Source of the DNA: Micrococcales bacterium | GTDB taxonomy: Bacteria; Actinomycetota; Actinomycetes; Actinomycetales; Dermatophilaceae | NCBI GenBank assembly: GCA_021287075.1 | Contig: JAJTBD010000002.1 | Span: forward strand, 209,983-273,982 | DNA: 64,000 bases | Reading direction: 5' to 3' | Notes under the pieces: model-generated | Databases searched by the model: none | What the model was told of the DNA's origin: nothing | Seen by the model: the letters and a program-made list of their open reading frames with translations, nothing else | Shown: positions 1 to 8,379 of the stretch, piece after piece | Position numbering within the stretch: the first letter of the stretch is position 1 | Layout of the letters: every line of letters begins with the position of its first letter | Position numbers and translations under genes: made by a program

Positions 1-166
1 GCCGGTGTCCAACCCCCAGCCGGGCGACCTGGTCTTCTTCGGCTCGCCGGCCTACCACGTGGGCATCTACGCCGGGAACGGCATGATGTACGACTCGCCC
101 CGCTCGGGCAAGACCACGGGCCTGCACAAGATCTGGTCCTCCAACGTGACCTACGGGCGCCCCTGA
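1..166 (+). CDS. NlpC/P60 family peptidoglycan endopeptidase, C-terminal end
   Basis: This is the 3' end of a gene that starts outside the window, read in the frame beginning at base 2 and stopping with TGA at 164-166. The visible 54 residues contain PGDLVFFGSP followed by YHVGIYAGNG, which is the block around the catalytic histidine of NlpC/P60 (C40) cysteine peptidases. These enzymes cut gamma-D-glutamyl-diamino acid bonds in cell-wall peptides outside the cell. The catalytic cysteine and any signal peptide or binding domains would lie upstream and cannot be checked. A strong hairpin follows directly. Confidence 0.8.
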   Translation, partial: PVSNPQPGDLVFFGSPAYHVGIYAGNGMMYDSPRSGKTTGLHKIWSSNVTYGRP

Positions 167-180
167 CCGGGTGCCGCACC

Positions 181-214
181 GAGGGGCCCGTCGCGCGCTG
201 CGCACGGGCCCCTC
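181..214 (+). terminator. Rho-independent-type terminator hairpin
   Basis: Perfect 11-bp arms GAGGGGCCCGT (181-191) and ACGGGCCCCTC (204-214) enclose a 12-nt loop, 14 bases after the stop of the NlpC/P60 gene. There is only a weak T stretch afterwards, as is common in high-GC actinobacteria. Confidence 0.75.
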
Positions 215-246
215 TCCATTGCCCCGACATGTGCTGAGATGGAGCC

Positions 247-960
247 ATGACCGACCGACCCATCGAGATCGACGTCTGGTCGGACGTCACCTGCCCGTGG
301 TGCTACCTCGGCAAACGCCGTCTGGAGCGCGCCATCGCCGACTTCGCCCGACCCTCGGCAGTGACCGTCCGCTATCGCGCGTTCATGCGCCAGCCCGACC
401 TGCCGGCCGGGGCTGGCGGGAGCGTCATCGAGGCGATCGCCGACCGCACCGGGATGTCGATGGAGCAGGCCAGCGCGGTCTCCGAGCGGGCCGCGATCGC
501 CGGCCGCCCCGACGGTCTGCGGATCTCGCCCGCCACCCAGGTCTCGGCCAACTCGCGCGACGCCCACCGCCTGGTGGCGCTGGCATGGCAGATGGGTGGG
601 ATGGCCCTCCAGTCCGCCGTGCTGGAGCGGCTCTTCAGCGCCCACTTCGCCGAGGGCAAGGTCATCGACGACCCCTCCGTGCTCGCCCGTCTCGCCGGTG
701 AGGCGGGGCTCGACGACGGCACCGTCCGCCGGGCGCTGGCCGGCGACGAGTTCGGCGAGCAGGTCGACGCCGACATCGCCGAGGCGGCCGCCCTCGAGAT
801 GGACGAGGTGCCCTTCTTCGTCGCCAACGGCACCTATGCCGTCGTCGGCGCGCAGCCGGAGGAGGTCTATGCCGAGCTGCTCGCCCGCGCCGGCTCCGAC
901 GAGGACGAGGACTCCACCGCGGCCTCGCCGACAGCCGCGGTCTCGACCGTCCAGGACTGA
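247..960 (+). CDS. DsbA family oxidoreductase, FrnE-like
   Basis: A 237-residue cytoplasmic thioredoxin-fold protein. The N-terminus reads IDVWSDVTCPWCYLGKRRL, with the CPWC redox motif at residues 16-19, typical of the FrnE/2-hydroxychromene-2-carboxylate isomerase branch of the DsbA family. The helical insertion and a C-terminal VPFFVANGTYAVVGAQ segment, the usual cis-proline region, are present. FrnE-type proteins exchange thiols and disulfides, and some help oxidative-stress resistance. There is no signal peptide, so it should act in the cytosol. The C-terminus has an acidic tail (DEDED). The specific substrate is unknown. Confidence 0.9.
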   Translation: MTDRPIEIDVWSDVTCPWCYLGKRRLERAIADFARPSAVTVRYRAFMRQPDLPAGAGGSVIEAIADRTGMSMEQASAVSERAAIAGRPDGLRISPATQVSANSRDAHRLVALAWQMGGMALQSAVLERLFSAHFAEGKVIDDPSVLARLAGEAGLDDGTVRRALAGDEFGEQVDADIAEAAALEMDEVPFFVANGTYAVVGAQPEEVYAELLARAGSDEDEDSTAASPTAAVSTVQD

Positions 961-968
961 GGGCGCGC

Positions 969-1490
969 TCAGCCGGCCAGGCGCGCCTCGAACAGCTCGA
1001 GCAGCTCCTCGCTGAACAGCACGAAGCGCACGAGGTCGACGCCGCCGCGCTCCGCGAGGTCGGCACGCACCGCCTCGGTGGCGATCCGGGCCACGTCTGC
1101 GCCAGCCCACCCATAGACCCCGGCGCTGATGGCGGGGAAGGCGACAGACGCAGCCCCGACCTCTCTCGCGACCGCCAGCGACGATGTGAAGCAGCGCGCC
1201 AGATCGGCCGGATCCGTCTGTCCCGCATGCCGATTGGGGCCGACGGTGTGGATGACGAAGTCGCAGGGCAGCCGCCCAGCGCCTGTCGCCACGGCGTCGC
1301 CCACGGGCAGGCCGTCGCGCAGCGAGCCGGCCCGCAGCGCGCGGCACTCCTCGAGCAGCCGGGGGCCGGCGGCCCGGTGGATCGCGCCGTCGACGCCGCC
1401 GCCACCGAGCAGGCCGGAGTTGGCGGCATTGACGATCGCGTCGACCCGCTGGGTGGTGATGTCGCCGCGGACCGCCTCGATCGTGCTCAT
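969..1490 (-). CDS. Macrodomain protein, O-acetyl-ADP-ribose deacetylase type
   Basis: A 173-residue single-domain protein that spans one complete macrodomain. It starts ADP-ribose binding motifs with RGDITTQRVDAIVNAANSGLLGGGGVDGAIHRAAG and later has AFPAISAGVYGWAG, matching the MacroD/YmdB-like class. These enzymes hydrolyse O-acetyl-ADP-ribose or remove ADP-ribose from proteins. The NAAN asparagine and the GGGGVDGAI loop needed for catalysis are present. It converges on the FrnE-like gene with only eight bases between the stops. The physiological substrate is not shown by the sequence. Confidence 0.9.
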   Translation of the reverse strand: MSTIEAVRGDITTQRVDAIVNAANSGLLGGGGVDGAIHRAAGPRLLEECRALRAGSLRDGLPVGDAVATGAGRLPCDFVIHTVGPNRHAGQTDPADLARCFTSSLAVAREVGAASVAFPAISAGVYGWAGADVARIATEAVRADLAERGGVDLVRFVLFSEELLELFEARLAG

Positions 1491-1705
1491 GCCCCGAGAC
1501 TAGGCCGCTGGCCGCCACGCGAGCGTCGAGGCGGCCGCTGCCGGCGGCATACTTCCCCGATGCCCCGTTCACCCCAAGGGAGGGGATCGGCACAGGTCAA
1601 CGACTTAAGTCGCACACCCCGTTATCGTTCTGTTACGGTCTTTGGAACGTCTCAAGAAGCGGGGCGCACTGCATGATCCGAGACCCTCGAACGAAGGAGC
1701 AGGAC

Positions 1706-2611
1706 GTGAACACCTCGCAGGAGCAGCTGGACCGCCTCTACAGCGCGACCGTCGTCGACGAGAGCGGCGACAAGGTCGGCAGCGTTTCGCAGATCTACCT
1801 GGACGACAACACCGACCAGCCGCGCTGGGCGACCGTCAACACCGGGTTCTTCGGCACTCGCTCGACCTTCGTGCCTCTGGACCGGGCCGACGTGTCTGAT
1901 GACACCATCCGCGTCCCGTTCTCCAAGGACTTCATCAAGGACGCTCCCAACATCGACGACGATGGCCACATCGACGACGCCCAGCAGCAGGAGCTCTACC
2001 GCTACTACAGCATGGACGACACCGCGTCCTACGACGACCGTGACCGCGTCGCCGCTGGTGGCGTCGGCGGTGTCGACCGCGACCGCAATGTCGATGTCGA
2101 CCGTGACCGCGACGTGGATGTCGACCGCGACCGCGACATCGAGGGCGACTCCGTCGTCCGTCGCGAGGAGGAGCTCAACGTCGGCAAGGAGCGCGTCGAG
2201 ACCGGCAAGGTCCGCCTGCGCAAGCACGTCGTCACCGAGCAGAAGACCGTGACCGTCCCCGTCGAGCGCGAGGAGGTCGAGGTCGTCCGCGAGCCGATCG
2301 CCGACGGTGACCGCGACCGCGGCGGCCGCCTGGGCGAGGACGAGACCGAGGTGACCCTCACCGAGGAGCGCCCGGTCATCGACAAGGAGGTCGTCGACAA
2401 GGAGCGCGTCGGCCTCGACAAGCGCACCGTCCAGGAGGAGCAGCAGGTCAACGCCGACGTGCAGCGCGAGGAGGTCGAGATCGAGCGCGACGGCAATGTC
2501 CGCGGTGACCGCGACTTCGACCGCGACGGCAACGTCGAGGACAACCGCAGCCTCAAGGACAAGGCCAAGGACGCGCTCGACCGCGACAACGACGGCAAGA
2601 TCGGCCGCTGA
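1706..2611 (+). CDS. PRC-barrel and DUF2382 domain protein
   Basis: A 301-residue protein. The GTG at 1706 is chosen because AAGGAG lies at 1694-1699, six bases upstream; an ATG at 1673 has no such site. Residues about 5-85 form a PRC-barrel (SATVVDESGDKVGSV, later VPLDRADVSDDTIRVPF). Residues about 145-260 form a DUF2382 (YsnF/AvaK-like) domain rich in E, V and R. Both are joined and followed by Asp/Arg-rich low-complexity stretches (DRDRNVDVDRD). In actinobacteria this architecture is usually linked to general stress, which is family knowledge rather than something visible here. A clear terminator follows. Confidence 0.85.
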   Translation: MNTSQEQLDRLYSATVVDESGDKVGSVSQIYLDDNTDQPRWATVNTGFFGTRSTFVPLDRADVSDDTIRVPFSKDFIKDAPNIDDDGHIDDAQQQELYRYYSMDDTASYDDRDRVAAGGVGGVDRDRNVDVDRDRDVDVDRDRDIEGDSVVRREEELNVGKERVETGKVRLRKHVVTEQKTVTVPVEREEVEVVREPIADGDRDRGGRLGEDETEVTLTEERPVIDKEVVDKERVGLDKRTVQEEQQVNADVQREEVEIERDGNVRGDRDFDRDGNVEDNRSLKDKAKDALDRDNDGKIGR

Positions 2612-2637
2612 CCCCAGCACTGATCAGCTCGAGAGAG

Positions 2638-2672
2638 CAGGCGCCCCGACACTCCTGGTGCCGGGGCGCCTG
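2638..2672 (+). terminator. Terminator hairpin after the DUF2382 gene
   Basis: Arms CAGGCGCCCCG (2638-2648) and CGGGGCGCCTG (2662-2672) are perfectly complementary. The hairpin sits 26 bases after the stop of the DUF2382 gene and before a convergent small gene, so it may serve both strands. Confidence 0.7.
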
Positions 2673-2696
2673 TCTGTCCCCCGGCTGGTCCGGGGA

Positions 2697-2897
2697 TCAG
2701 TCCAGGCCGCGGTCGCGCAGCATGTCGAGGCAGCGCCCAATGCGCCCGCGGCGGGTCTCGGCGCGCACGGAAGAGTCGATCCAGTTGAGGTAGTCGCGTA
2801 CATGTGACGGGGCCAGACGCTCGAACTGGGCACGGGCTACGTCGTCGCACCGGAGGGCGACGCGCAGGTCCATGGGCGCCATTTCGAGATTGCTCAT
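2697..2897 (-). CDS. YdeI/OmpD-associated C-terminal domain-like small protein
   Basis: A 66-residue protein if started at the ATG at 2897; a longer start at 2927 adds ten residues without clear support. The segment ARAQFERLAPSHVRDYLNWI followed by ETRRGRIGRCLDMLRDRG matches the C-terminal helical module of the YdeI/OmpD-associated (bacteriocin-protection-like) family, in which the consensus runs F-x-x-L-x-P-S-H-R-x-x-Y-x-x-W-I. Full-length family members are usually about 190 residues with an extra N-terminal domain, so this is the stand-alone short form. Its function is unknown. Confidence 0.65.
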   Translation of the reverse strand: MSNLEMAPMDLRVALRCDDVARAQFERLAPSHVRDYLNWIDSSVRAETRRGRIGRCLDMLRDRGLD

Positions 2898-2977
2898 GCC
2901 GCCGATTGTGCGTGCTAGCCGCGGCAAGCGGAAGAGCCCACGCGCAACGGCTGCATAACTACCTGCCAGCCGTCTCG

Positions 2978-3634
2978 CTAGCTGGACTCCGCGAACCTCT
3001 CGACGAGCGCGGTCTTGCCGCTGACGATGAGCGTGTCCCCTCGGTGGGGCACGGTCTTCTCCGTCGCATACTCGAAGTCGGCGCCCGCGCGCTTCACCGC
3101 GACGACAGTGATGCCGTACTTGCTGCGGATAGTGCTCTCTCCCAGCGGTTTTCCGACGGCATCAGAGGGCACGTCAGTCTTGGCGAAGGAGAAGCCGTCC
3201 TCGAACTCAATGTAGTCCTGCATGTGGCCGGCGACCAGCATGTGCGAGACGCGCAGTCCCAGGTCGCGCTCGGGCTGGACCACATGGTGGGCACCCAGCC
3301 GCCGGAGGACCCGCGCATGCTGGAGGTCCTTTGCCTTTGCCCAGATCTCGGGCACCCCCAGCTCGGTCAGCACGGTCAGGGTCAGCAGGCTGGCCTGCAC
3401 GTCGGTCATCGCCACCACCGCGATGTCCCGGCTCTGCACGTCGAGCTGGCTGAGCGCGTCGGCATCGGTGGTGTCGGCCCGCACGACATAGGCCAGCTCG
3501 TCGGCGAGAGACTGGACGGTCTCGGGGCTGTTGTCGATCGCCAGGACGTCGACGCCGCGCTCCTGGAGGGCTGCGGCGAGCGAACCGCCGAAGCGGCCGA
3601 GGCCCAGGACGACGACGTGTCGTGTGCTAGCCAA
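2978..3634 (-). CDS. ktrA: Potassium uptake regulatory subunit KtrA (TrkA family, RCK domains)
   Basis: A cytosolic 218-residue RCK protein that gates the KtrB channel. RCK-N/Rossmann domain: HVVVLGLGRFGGSLA carries GxGxxG near residues 11-16; AIDNSPETV supplies the acidic nucleotide-binding position. The RCK-C (TrkA-C) domain covers about residues 140-218. I chose TTG at 3634: GAGGAAAGGA lies six bases upstream and homologues begin just before the Rossmann strand. The ATG at 3661 has no ribosome-binding site and would add nine residues. The start overlaps the ktrB stop by eight bases, indicating translational coupling. Confidence 0.9.
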   Translation of the reverse strand: MASTRHVVVLGLGRFGGSLAAALQERGVDVLAIDNSPETVQSLADELAYVVRADTTDADALSQLDVQSRDIAVVAMTDVQASLLTLTVLTELGVPEIWAKAKDLQHARVLRRLGAHHVVQPERDLGLRVSHMLVAGHMQDYIEFEDGFSFAKTDVPSDAVGKPLGESTIRSKYGITVVAVKRAGADFEYATEKTVPHRGDTLIVSGKTALVERFAESS

Positions 3635-5030
3635 CGATGATCCTTTCCTCGGGGAACTCATAGCGGCGCGGTCTGTCCCGCAGCGCCAGCCCGGTCCCCA
3701 GGGTCAGGGTGCCGAGCCGTCCGATGAACATCATCGCGCACAGCACGAGCTGGCCCGCCTTGTTGAGCTCGGTGAACAGGCCGCTGGAGAGACCGGCAGT
3801 GCTGAAGGCTGCCACCGACTCGAAGAGGGCATCCCCCTCGGACGCGTCGCTGACAAGGAGCAGCGCCATCGTGCCGAGCCCCACGATGCCCACCGAGAGC
3901 AGCGCCACCGTGACGGCCTGTCGGATGGCGGTCCCGGACAGGCGCCGCCGGGCGACATGCACGGTCGGCTCGCCGCGCAGCTCGGCCCAGATGACATAGG
4001 CGAGGAGGGCGAAGGTGGTGATCTTGATGCCTCCCGCCGTGCCGGCGCTGCCGCCCCCGACGAACATCAGCCCGTCGAGGACGAAGCGCGTCTCCGGCTG
4101 GAGCAGCCCGATGTCGAGGGTGTTGAAGCCCGCGGTGCGCGCGATCGAGGAGTGGAAGGCCGACGTCATCACTTTGTGCACGACTGAGAAGTCGCCCATC
4201 GTCGCCCGGTTGCCCCACTCCAGCGCGAGGAAGGCGACCCAGCCGCCGACAAAGAGCACGACCGACCCCAGGACGGTGATCTTGGAGTGCAGGCTCCACG
4301 ATGCCGGTGTGCGCCAGCGCTTGAGCAGGTCCCAGATCACCGGGAAGCCCAGGCCGCCGAGCGTGACCGCGACCATGACGGGGATGTTGATGTAGGGGTC
4401 GTCGACGTGTTCGACGAGACTGTTGTGTTTGAGGGAGATGCCGGCGCAGTTGAACGCGGAGACCCCGTGGAAGATCCCGGTGTAGGCCGCCTTGCCCACG
4501 GGCTCGCCATAGCCGAGCCAGAAGCGCAGGAAGAGGGCCAGCGAGGTCAGGGCCTCGACGACAAAGCTCACCTTGACGATCCCGAGGACCAGGCGCCTGG
4601 CGTCCTCGTTCCTGATGCTGCCGCGGTACTCCGCGTCGGCGATGGCCGCGCTGCGCATCCCCAGCCGACGGCCGACGAGGACGGCCAGCAGCGAGCCCAT
4701 CGTCATCACCCCGAGACCGCCGATCTGGAAGAGCCCGAGGACGACCAGCTCACCGAAGGTGCTCCAGTGACCGCCCACGTCGACGCTCATCAGCCCGGTC
4801 ACGCAGGTTGCCGAGACCGCGGTGACAAGCGCGTCGTGCCACGACGCGGCATACCCGCTCTCGGTCGCGGCCGGCATGCGCAGCAGCAGCGTCCCCAGGG
4901 TGATGACGGCCAGGAAGGAGCTGATGACCACCCGGGCCGGGTTGGCGAAGACGGCCTCGAGGGGTCGGCTCGCCCGACCGCGCATGGGATCAGGGCGCCG
5001 GATGCCCCTGGGGAGTTCGCGACCGGCCAT
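3627..5030 (-). CDS. ktrB: Potassium transporter KtrB/TrkH family, copy 1
   Basis: A 467-residue integral membrane protein with the four M1-P-M2 repeats of the Trk/Ktr/HKT superfamily. All four selectivity-filter loops keep their glycine: TCVTGLMS, FNCAGISL, TAGFNTLD and STAGLSSG. It should conduct K+ (possibly with Na+) across the cytoplasmic membrane when assembled with the KtrA ring encoded just downstream. Its start ATG shares one base with the stop of a second, paralogous ktrB (TGATG), so the three genes form one tightly coupled operon read right to left. Confidence 0.92.
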   Translation of the reverse strand: MAGRELPRGIRRPDPMRGRASRPLEAVFANPARVVISSFLAVITLGTLLLRMPAATESGYAASWHDALVTAVSATCVTGLMSVDVGGHWSTFGELVVLGLFQIGGLGVMTMGSLLAVLVGRRLGMRSAAIADAEYRGSIRNEDARRLVLGIVKVSFVVEALTSLALFLRFWLGYGEPVGKAAYTGIFHGVSAFNCAGISLKHNSLVEHVDDPYINIPVMVAVTLGGLGFPVIWDLLKRWRTPASWSLHSKITVLGSVVLFVGGWVAFLALEWGNRATMGDFSVVHKVMTSAFHSSIARTAGFNTLDIGLLQPETRFVLDGLMFVGGGSAGTAGGIKITTFALLAYVIWAELRGEPTVHVARRRLSGTAIRQAVTVALLSVGIVGLGTMALLLVSDASEGDALFESVAAFSTAGLSSGLFTELNKAGQLVLCAMMFIGRLGTLTLGTGLALRDRPRRYEFPEERIIVG

Positions 5031-6382
5031 CAGCCCACGATGACACGTTCTTCGGGGTACTCATAGCGGCGGGCCCGGTCGCGCAGGGCGAGACCCGCGC
5101 CGAGCGTCAGAGTGCCCAGTCGGCCGATGAACATCAGCGCCACGAGGACCAGCTGGCCGGCGTCGCTGAACTGGGCGGTGATGCCCGTGGAGAGCCCGAC
5201 GGTCGCGAAGGCGGAGACGGCCTCGAAGAGCACCGGGGAGAGGCTGAAGGGGCTGATGTCCAGCAGCAGCATGGTACCGAGGCCGACGACGCCGACCGAC
5301 AGCAGCGCGACCGCCACGGCCTGGCGGATGACCTCGCCGGACAGGCGCCGTCGGGCCAGGTGCACGGTCGGCTCACCGCGCAGCTCGGCCCAGATGACGA
5401 ACGCGAGCAGGGCGAAGGTCGTGATCTTGATGCCGCCCGCCGTGCCGGCGCTGCCGCCACCGACAAACATCATGCCGTCGAGCACGAAGAGGCTCTCCTC
5501 GTGCAGGTCTCCGATCGAGATGGAGTTGAAGCCGGCGGTGCGGGCGATGACGGACTGGAAGGCGGCGGCCAGGACCTTGGTGCCGACGCCATGCCCGCCG
5601 AGCGTCTTGGGGTTGCTCCACTCGCCGATGAGCAGGGCCAGGGTGCCGCCCGTCAGGAGCAGGACGGTGCCAAGGAGGGTGATCTTGGTGTGCAGGGTGA
5701 AGCGGCGAGCCCGGCGCCAGTCCCGGGTGACCTCCCACAGCACGGGGAAGCCGATGCCGCCGAGGACGACGGCGATCATGATCGGGAGGTTGATCCAGGG
5801 GTCTGAGACGTAGTCGGCGATGTTGTTCTTCTTCAGCCCGAAGCCGGCGTTGTTGAAGGCCGAGACCGCGTGGAAGACACCGTCATAGGCGGCCTGGCCC
5901 ACCGGCTCGCGGTAGCCGAGCCAGAAGCGCAGGAAGAGCGCCAGCGCTGCGAGCGACTCGATGACGATCGTCATCCGGAAGATGCCCACCAGCACGCGCT
6001 TGGCGTCCTCGTTGCCGATCCCGCGGGCCTCCGCCTCGGTCAGGGCGGTCGAGCGCAGCCCGAGCCGGCGCCCGATGAGGATCGCCATGAGCGAGCCCAT
6101 CGTCATCACCCCGAGACCGCCGACCTGGATCAGTCCGAGGATGACCAGCTGGCCGAAGGTGCTCCAGTAGGTGCCGGTGTCGACCACGGCGAGACCGGTC
6201 ACGCACGAGGCGGAGGTGGCGGTGAAAAGCGCAGTCACCCAGTGGGTGGGGTGGCCGGACGCGGCGGCGAGCGGGCTGATCAGCAGCAGGGTGCCGACGG
6301 TGATGAAAGCGGCGAATGCCGTCACGACGAGGCGCGCGGGGTTGGCGAAGAAGACGTCGAAGACGCTGCCGCGGGGCTCCAT
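5030..6382 (-). CDS. Potassium transporter KtrB/TrkH family, copy 2
   Basis: A 450-residue paralogue of the next gene, starting at the ATG at 6382 (MEPRGSVFDVFFANPARLVV). The reading frame stays open further upstream but there overlaps the acyl-CoA ligase gene and loses family similarity. The four filter loops are SCVTGLAV, FNNAGFGL, TAGFNSIS and ATVGLSTG, each with its glycine, so it appears functional. Sequence blocks such as FVGGGSAGTAGGIKITTFALLA are identical to copy 1, which shows a tandem duplication. Differences lie mostly in the extracellular loops and the third-fourth repeat linker, so the copies may differ in affinity. Confidence 0.9.
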   Translation of the reverse strand: MEPRGSVFDVFFANPARLVVTAFAAFITVGTLLLISPLAAASGHPTHWVTALFTATSASCVTGLAVVDTGTYWSTFGQLVILGLIQVGGLGVMTMGSLMAILIGRRLGLRSTALTEAEARGIGNEDAKRVLVGIFRMTIVIESLAALALFLRFWLGYREPVGQAAYDGVFHAVSAFNNAGFGLKKNNIADYVSDPWINLPIMIAVVLGGIGFPVLWEVTRDWRRARRFTLHTKITLLGTVLLLTGGTLALLIGEWSNPKTLGGHGVGTKVLAAAFQSVIARTAGFNSISIGDLHEESLFVLDGMMFVGGGSAGTAGGIKITTFALLAFVIWAELRGEPTVHLARRRLSGEVIRQAVAVALLSVGVVGLGTMLLLDISPFSLSPVLFEAVSAFATVGLSTGITAQFSDAGQLVLVALMFIGRLGTLTLGAGLALRDRARRYEYPEERVIVG

Positions 6383-6451
6383 GGGTGTCACCACAAAGGC
6401 ACAGCGTAGGCCGATGGCGGACCGCGCGCCGGCAGTGGTGGTTTTTGGGGA

Positions 6452-6461
6452 GGTATGCCGC
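6452..6461 (+). repeat. GGTATGCCGC dispersed motif, intergenic copy
   Basis: An exact copy in the longer form AGGTATGCCGCGTG, just downstream of the acyl-CoA ligase stop. It belongs to the dispersed family described in the findings. Confidence 0.7.
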
Positions 6462-6465
6462 GTGC

Positions 6466-7872
6466 TCAGTCCGCGTCGAGCAGCTCCTTCTTCTGGACCT
6501 TGCCCATCGGGTTGAGGGGCAGCGCGTCGACGAACCGCACCTCCCGGGGGCGCTTGTGGGCACTCAGCCGAGTGGCCACCCAGTCGACGAGCTCGGCGGC
6601 CTCGACGGGCCCCGCGCGGACGACGACGGCGACGATGCGCTGGCCCAGGTCCTCGTCGGGCACGCCGATGACCGCGCACTCCCGCACGGCCGGGTGGCCC
6701 AGCAGCTCGGTCTCGATCTCGCCAGCCCCGACCCGATAGCCCCCGGTCTTGATCAGGTCGATCGACTCGCGCCCGACGATGCGGTGGTTGCCGTCGGGGG
6801 CGATGGTGGCCACATCCCCGGTGCGGAACCAGCCGTCCTCCGTCCAGCTTGCTGCTGTCGCGTCAGGCCGGCCGAGATAGCCGTCGAAGAGGGTGGCCCC
6901 CCTGACCTGGAGCTGGCCCACACTCTGGCCGTCGTGGGGGACTGGCATCCCGTCGGCGCGCACAAGGCGGGTCTGCACCCCGGTGATCGGCCAGCCGACG
7001 TGGCCGGGTAGCCGGTGAGCGTCGTCGGCCCGGTTGCTGACCGTCAACAGCGTCTCACTCATCCCATAGCGCTCGATGGGCGCCTGACCGGTCAGGTCCC
7101 GGATGCGCTCGAAGACCGGCGCAGGGAGGGCGGCGCTGCCGGAGATGATCGCCCGCGCCCCGGCGAGGGCCCGGGCCGATTCCTCGTCGTGGGCGACCCT
7201 GGACCACACCGTGGGGACGCCGAAGTACATGGAGCCGGCGGCCGCGGCATACCTCTGGGGTGTGGGGCGGCCGGTGTGGACCAGTGAGCAGCCGATGTGC
7301 AGGGGGCCGAGGACGCCGATGATCAGCCCATGGGTGTGGAAGAGGGGGAGGCCGTGGACGAGCGTGTCGGCGGCGGTCCAGGCCCAGGCGTCCGCGAGGC
7401 CGTCGAGCCCGGCACCAATCGCTTTGCGGGAGAGCAGGACTCCCTTGGGTGGTCCGGTCGTGCCGGAGGTATAGAGGATCGTGGCGGTGCTGTCGGGGCG
7501 AGGCCCGGCGGGGAGGTCGTCGGCCCGCGCGGCAGGGTCGACAGGGAGCGCGGGAAGGCTGCTGCCCGGCGCGGCAGGACCGACCCAGGCCTGCGCGCCC
7601 GAGTCGGCGACAAGGTAGTCGATCTCGGCCTGGCCCGAGTCGGCCGGCACGGGGACGACCGTGGTCCCCGCGAGCATCGCGCCCGTGACGGCCAAGGCTG
7701 TCGCCAGGGTCGGCGTGCCCAGGACGGCGACCCTCCCGAGCCCCGCGACGGAGTGCGCGATGGCCGTCGCGGCACACCTGAAGTCGGCGTGGCTCATCTG
7801 CGCGTCCTCGAAGCGCAGCGTGGCAGCCGGGTGGCTGCCGTCGACGAGGGCAGTCAGCAGGGGCGTGGTCAC
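6466..7872 (-). CDS. Acyl-CoA synthetase, malonyl-CoA ligase (MatB)-like
   Basis: A 468-residue AMP-dependent acyl-CoA ligase, started at GTG 7872 (VTTPLLTALVDG); the ORF extension before it is arginine-rich and unlike the family. The P-loop-like motif YTSGTTGPPKG is at about residues 134-144. HGLPLFHTHGL, ERYGMSETL and RTGD follow in order, and the C-terminal NPMGKVQKKEL carries the catalytic lysine. The run DALADAW-x-W-type segment, SGSAALP and IDLIKTGGYRVGAGEIE closely resemble Streptomyces MatB, which makes malonyl- or methylmalonyl-CoA. No malonate transporter or decarboxylase lies nearby, so substrate assignment rests on resemblance only. Confidence 0.8.
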   Translation of the reverse strand: MTTPLLTALVDGSHPAATLRFEDAQMSHADFRCAATAIAHSVAGLGRVAVLGTPTLATALAVTGAMLAGTTVVPVPADSGQAEIDYLVADSGAQAWVGPAAPGSSLPALPVDPAARADDLPAGPRPDSTATILYTSGTTGPPKGVLLSRKAIGAGLDGLADAWAWTAADTLVHGLPLFHTHGLIIGVLGPLHIGCSLVHTGRPTPQRYAAAAGSMYFGVPTVWSRVAHDEESARALAGARAIISGSAALPAPVFERIRDLTGQAPIERYGMSETLLTVSNRADDAHRLPGHVGWPITGVQTRLVRADGMPVPHDGQSVGQLQVRGATLFDGYLGRPDATAASWTEDGWFRTGDVATIAPDGNHRIVGRESIDLIKTGGYRVGAGEIETELLGHPAVRECAVIGVPDEDLGQRIVAVVVRAGPVEAAELVDWVATRLSAHKRPREVRFVDALPLNPMGKVQKKELLDAD

Positions 7873-7978
7873 CGCGCCATTAGACCGGGGCCGGCGGCGT
7901 TGCGCTGTGCTGCCCGTCTCCTCCGGCCCTGTGGCCTTCGTCTCGCCGCGCGGGTCTGGTCCGGGCAACTGCTGGGAT

Positions 7979-8326
7979 CTAGCCCGCCTTGGCGCAGCGG
8001 ATGCAGGTCGTGGCGACCGGGCGGGCTTCTAGCCGGGCCTCGGCGATGGGGCCGCCGCACCGCTCGCAGGTGCGATAGGTGCCGGCGTCCAGCCGGGCCA
8101 GCGCGTGCTCGACCGCGGCGAGGTGGGAGCGCACCCCGCCGGTGATCGAGGAGATCATCGAGCGCTCGGCGGCGATCGTGCTGCCCTCGGGGTCGTGCTC
8201 GTCGTCGAGATTGCTGTCGCGTGCCGCCTCGACGATGTCGTCGAAACTCTCGCCGAGCCCCCGCAGCCCCTCAGTGAGCCGCGTGCGCTCTGCGTCGAGG
8301 AGCTGCCGGGCCGCGGAGTCGTCCAC
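7979..8326 (-). CDS. TraR/DksA family C4 zinc-finger protein
   Basis: A 115-residue protein, started at GTG 8326 with GGAGG at 8336-8340 on the coding strand's upstream side. An N-terminal helical region (ARQLLDAERTRLTEGLRGL) leads to a C-terminal four-cysteine zinc finger CERCGGPI...CIRCAKAG, the DksA/TraR signature. DksA-type proteins enter the RNA polymerase secondary channel; actinobacterial members are often shorter and of uncertain role. It lies downstream of a small ATPase gene on the same strand, 53 bases apart, so the two may be cotranscribed. Confidence 0.85.
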   Translation of the reverse strand: MDDSAARQLLDAERTRLTEGLRGLGESFDDIVEAARDSNLDDEHDPEGSTIAAERSMISSITGGVRSHLAAVEHALARLDAGTYRTCERCGGPIAEARLEARPVATTCIRCAKAG

Positions 8327-8379
8327 GTCAGCCTGCCTCCGTCGCGTGCGGGATCCCCAGCACGAGCTGGGGGTGGGTC

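Noticed and set aside
1652..2620. 322-residue antisense frame over the DUF2382 gene
   Set aside because: It has a Val/Ala/Leu/Asp-only composition produced by reading the Asp/Arg-rich repeats backwards.
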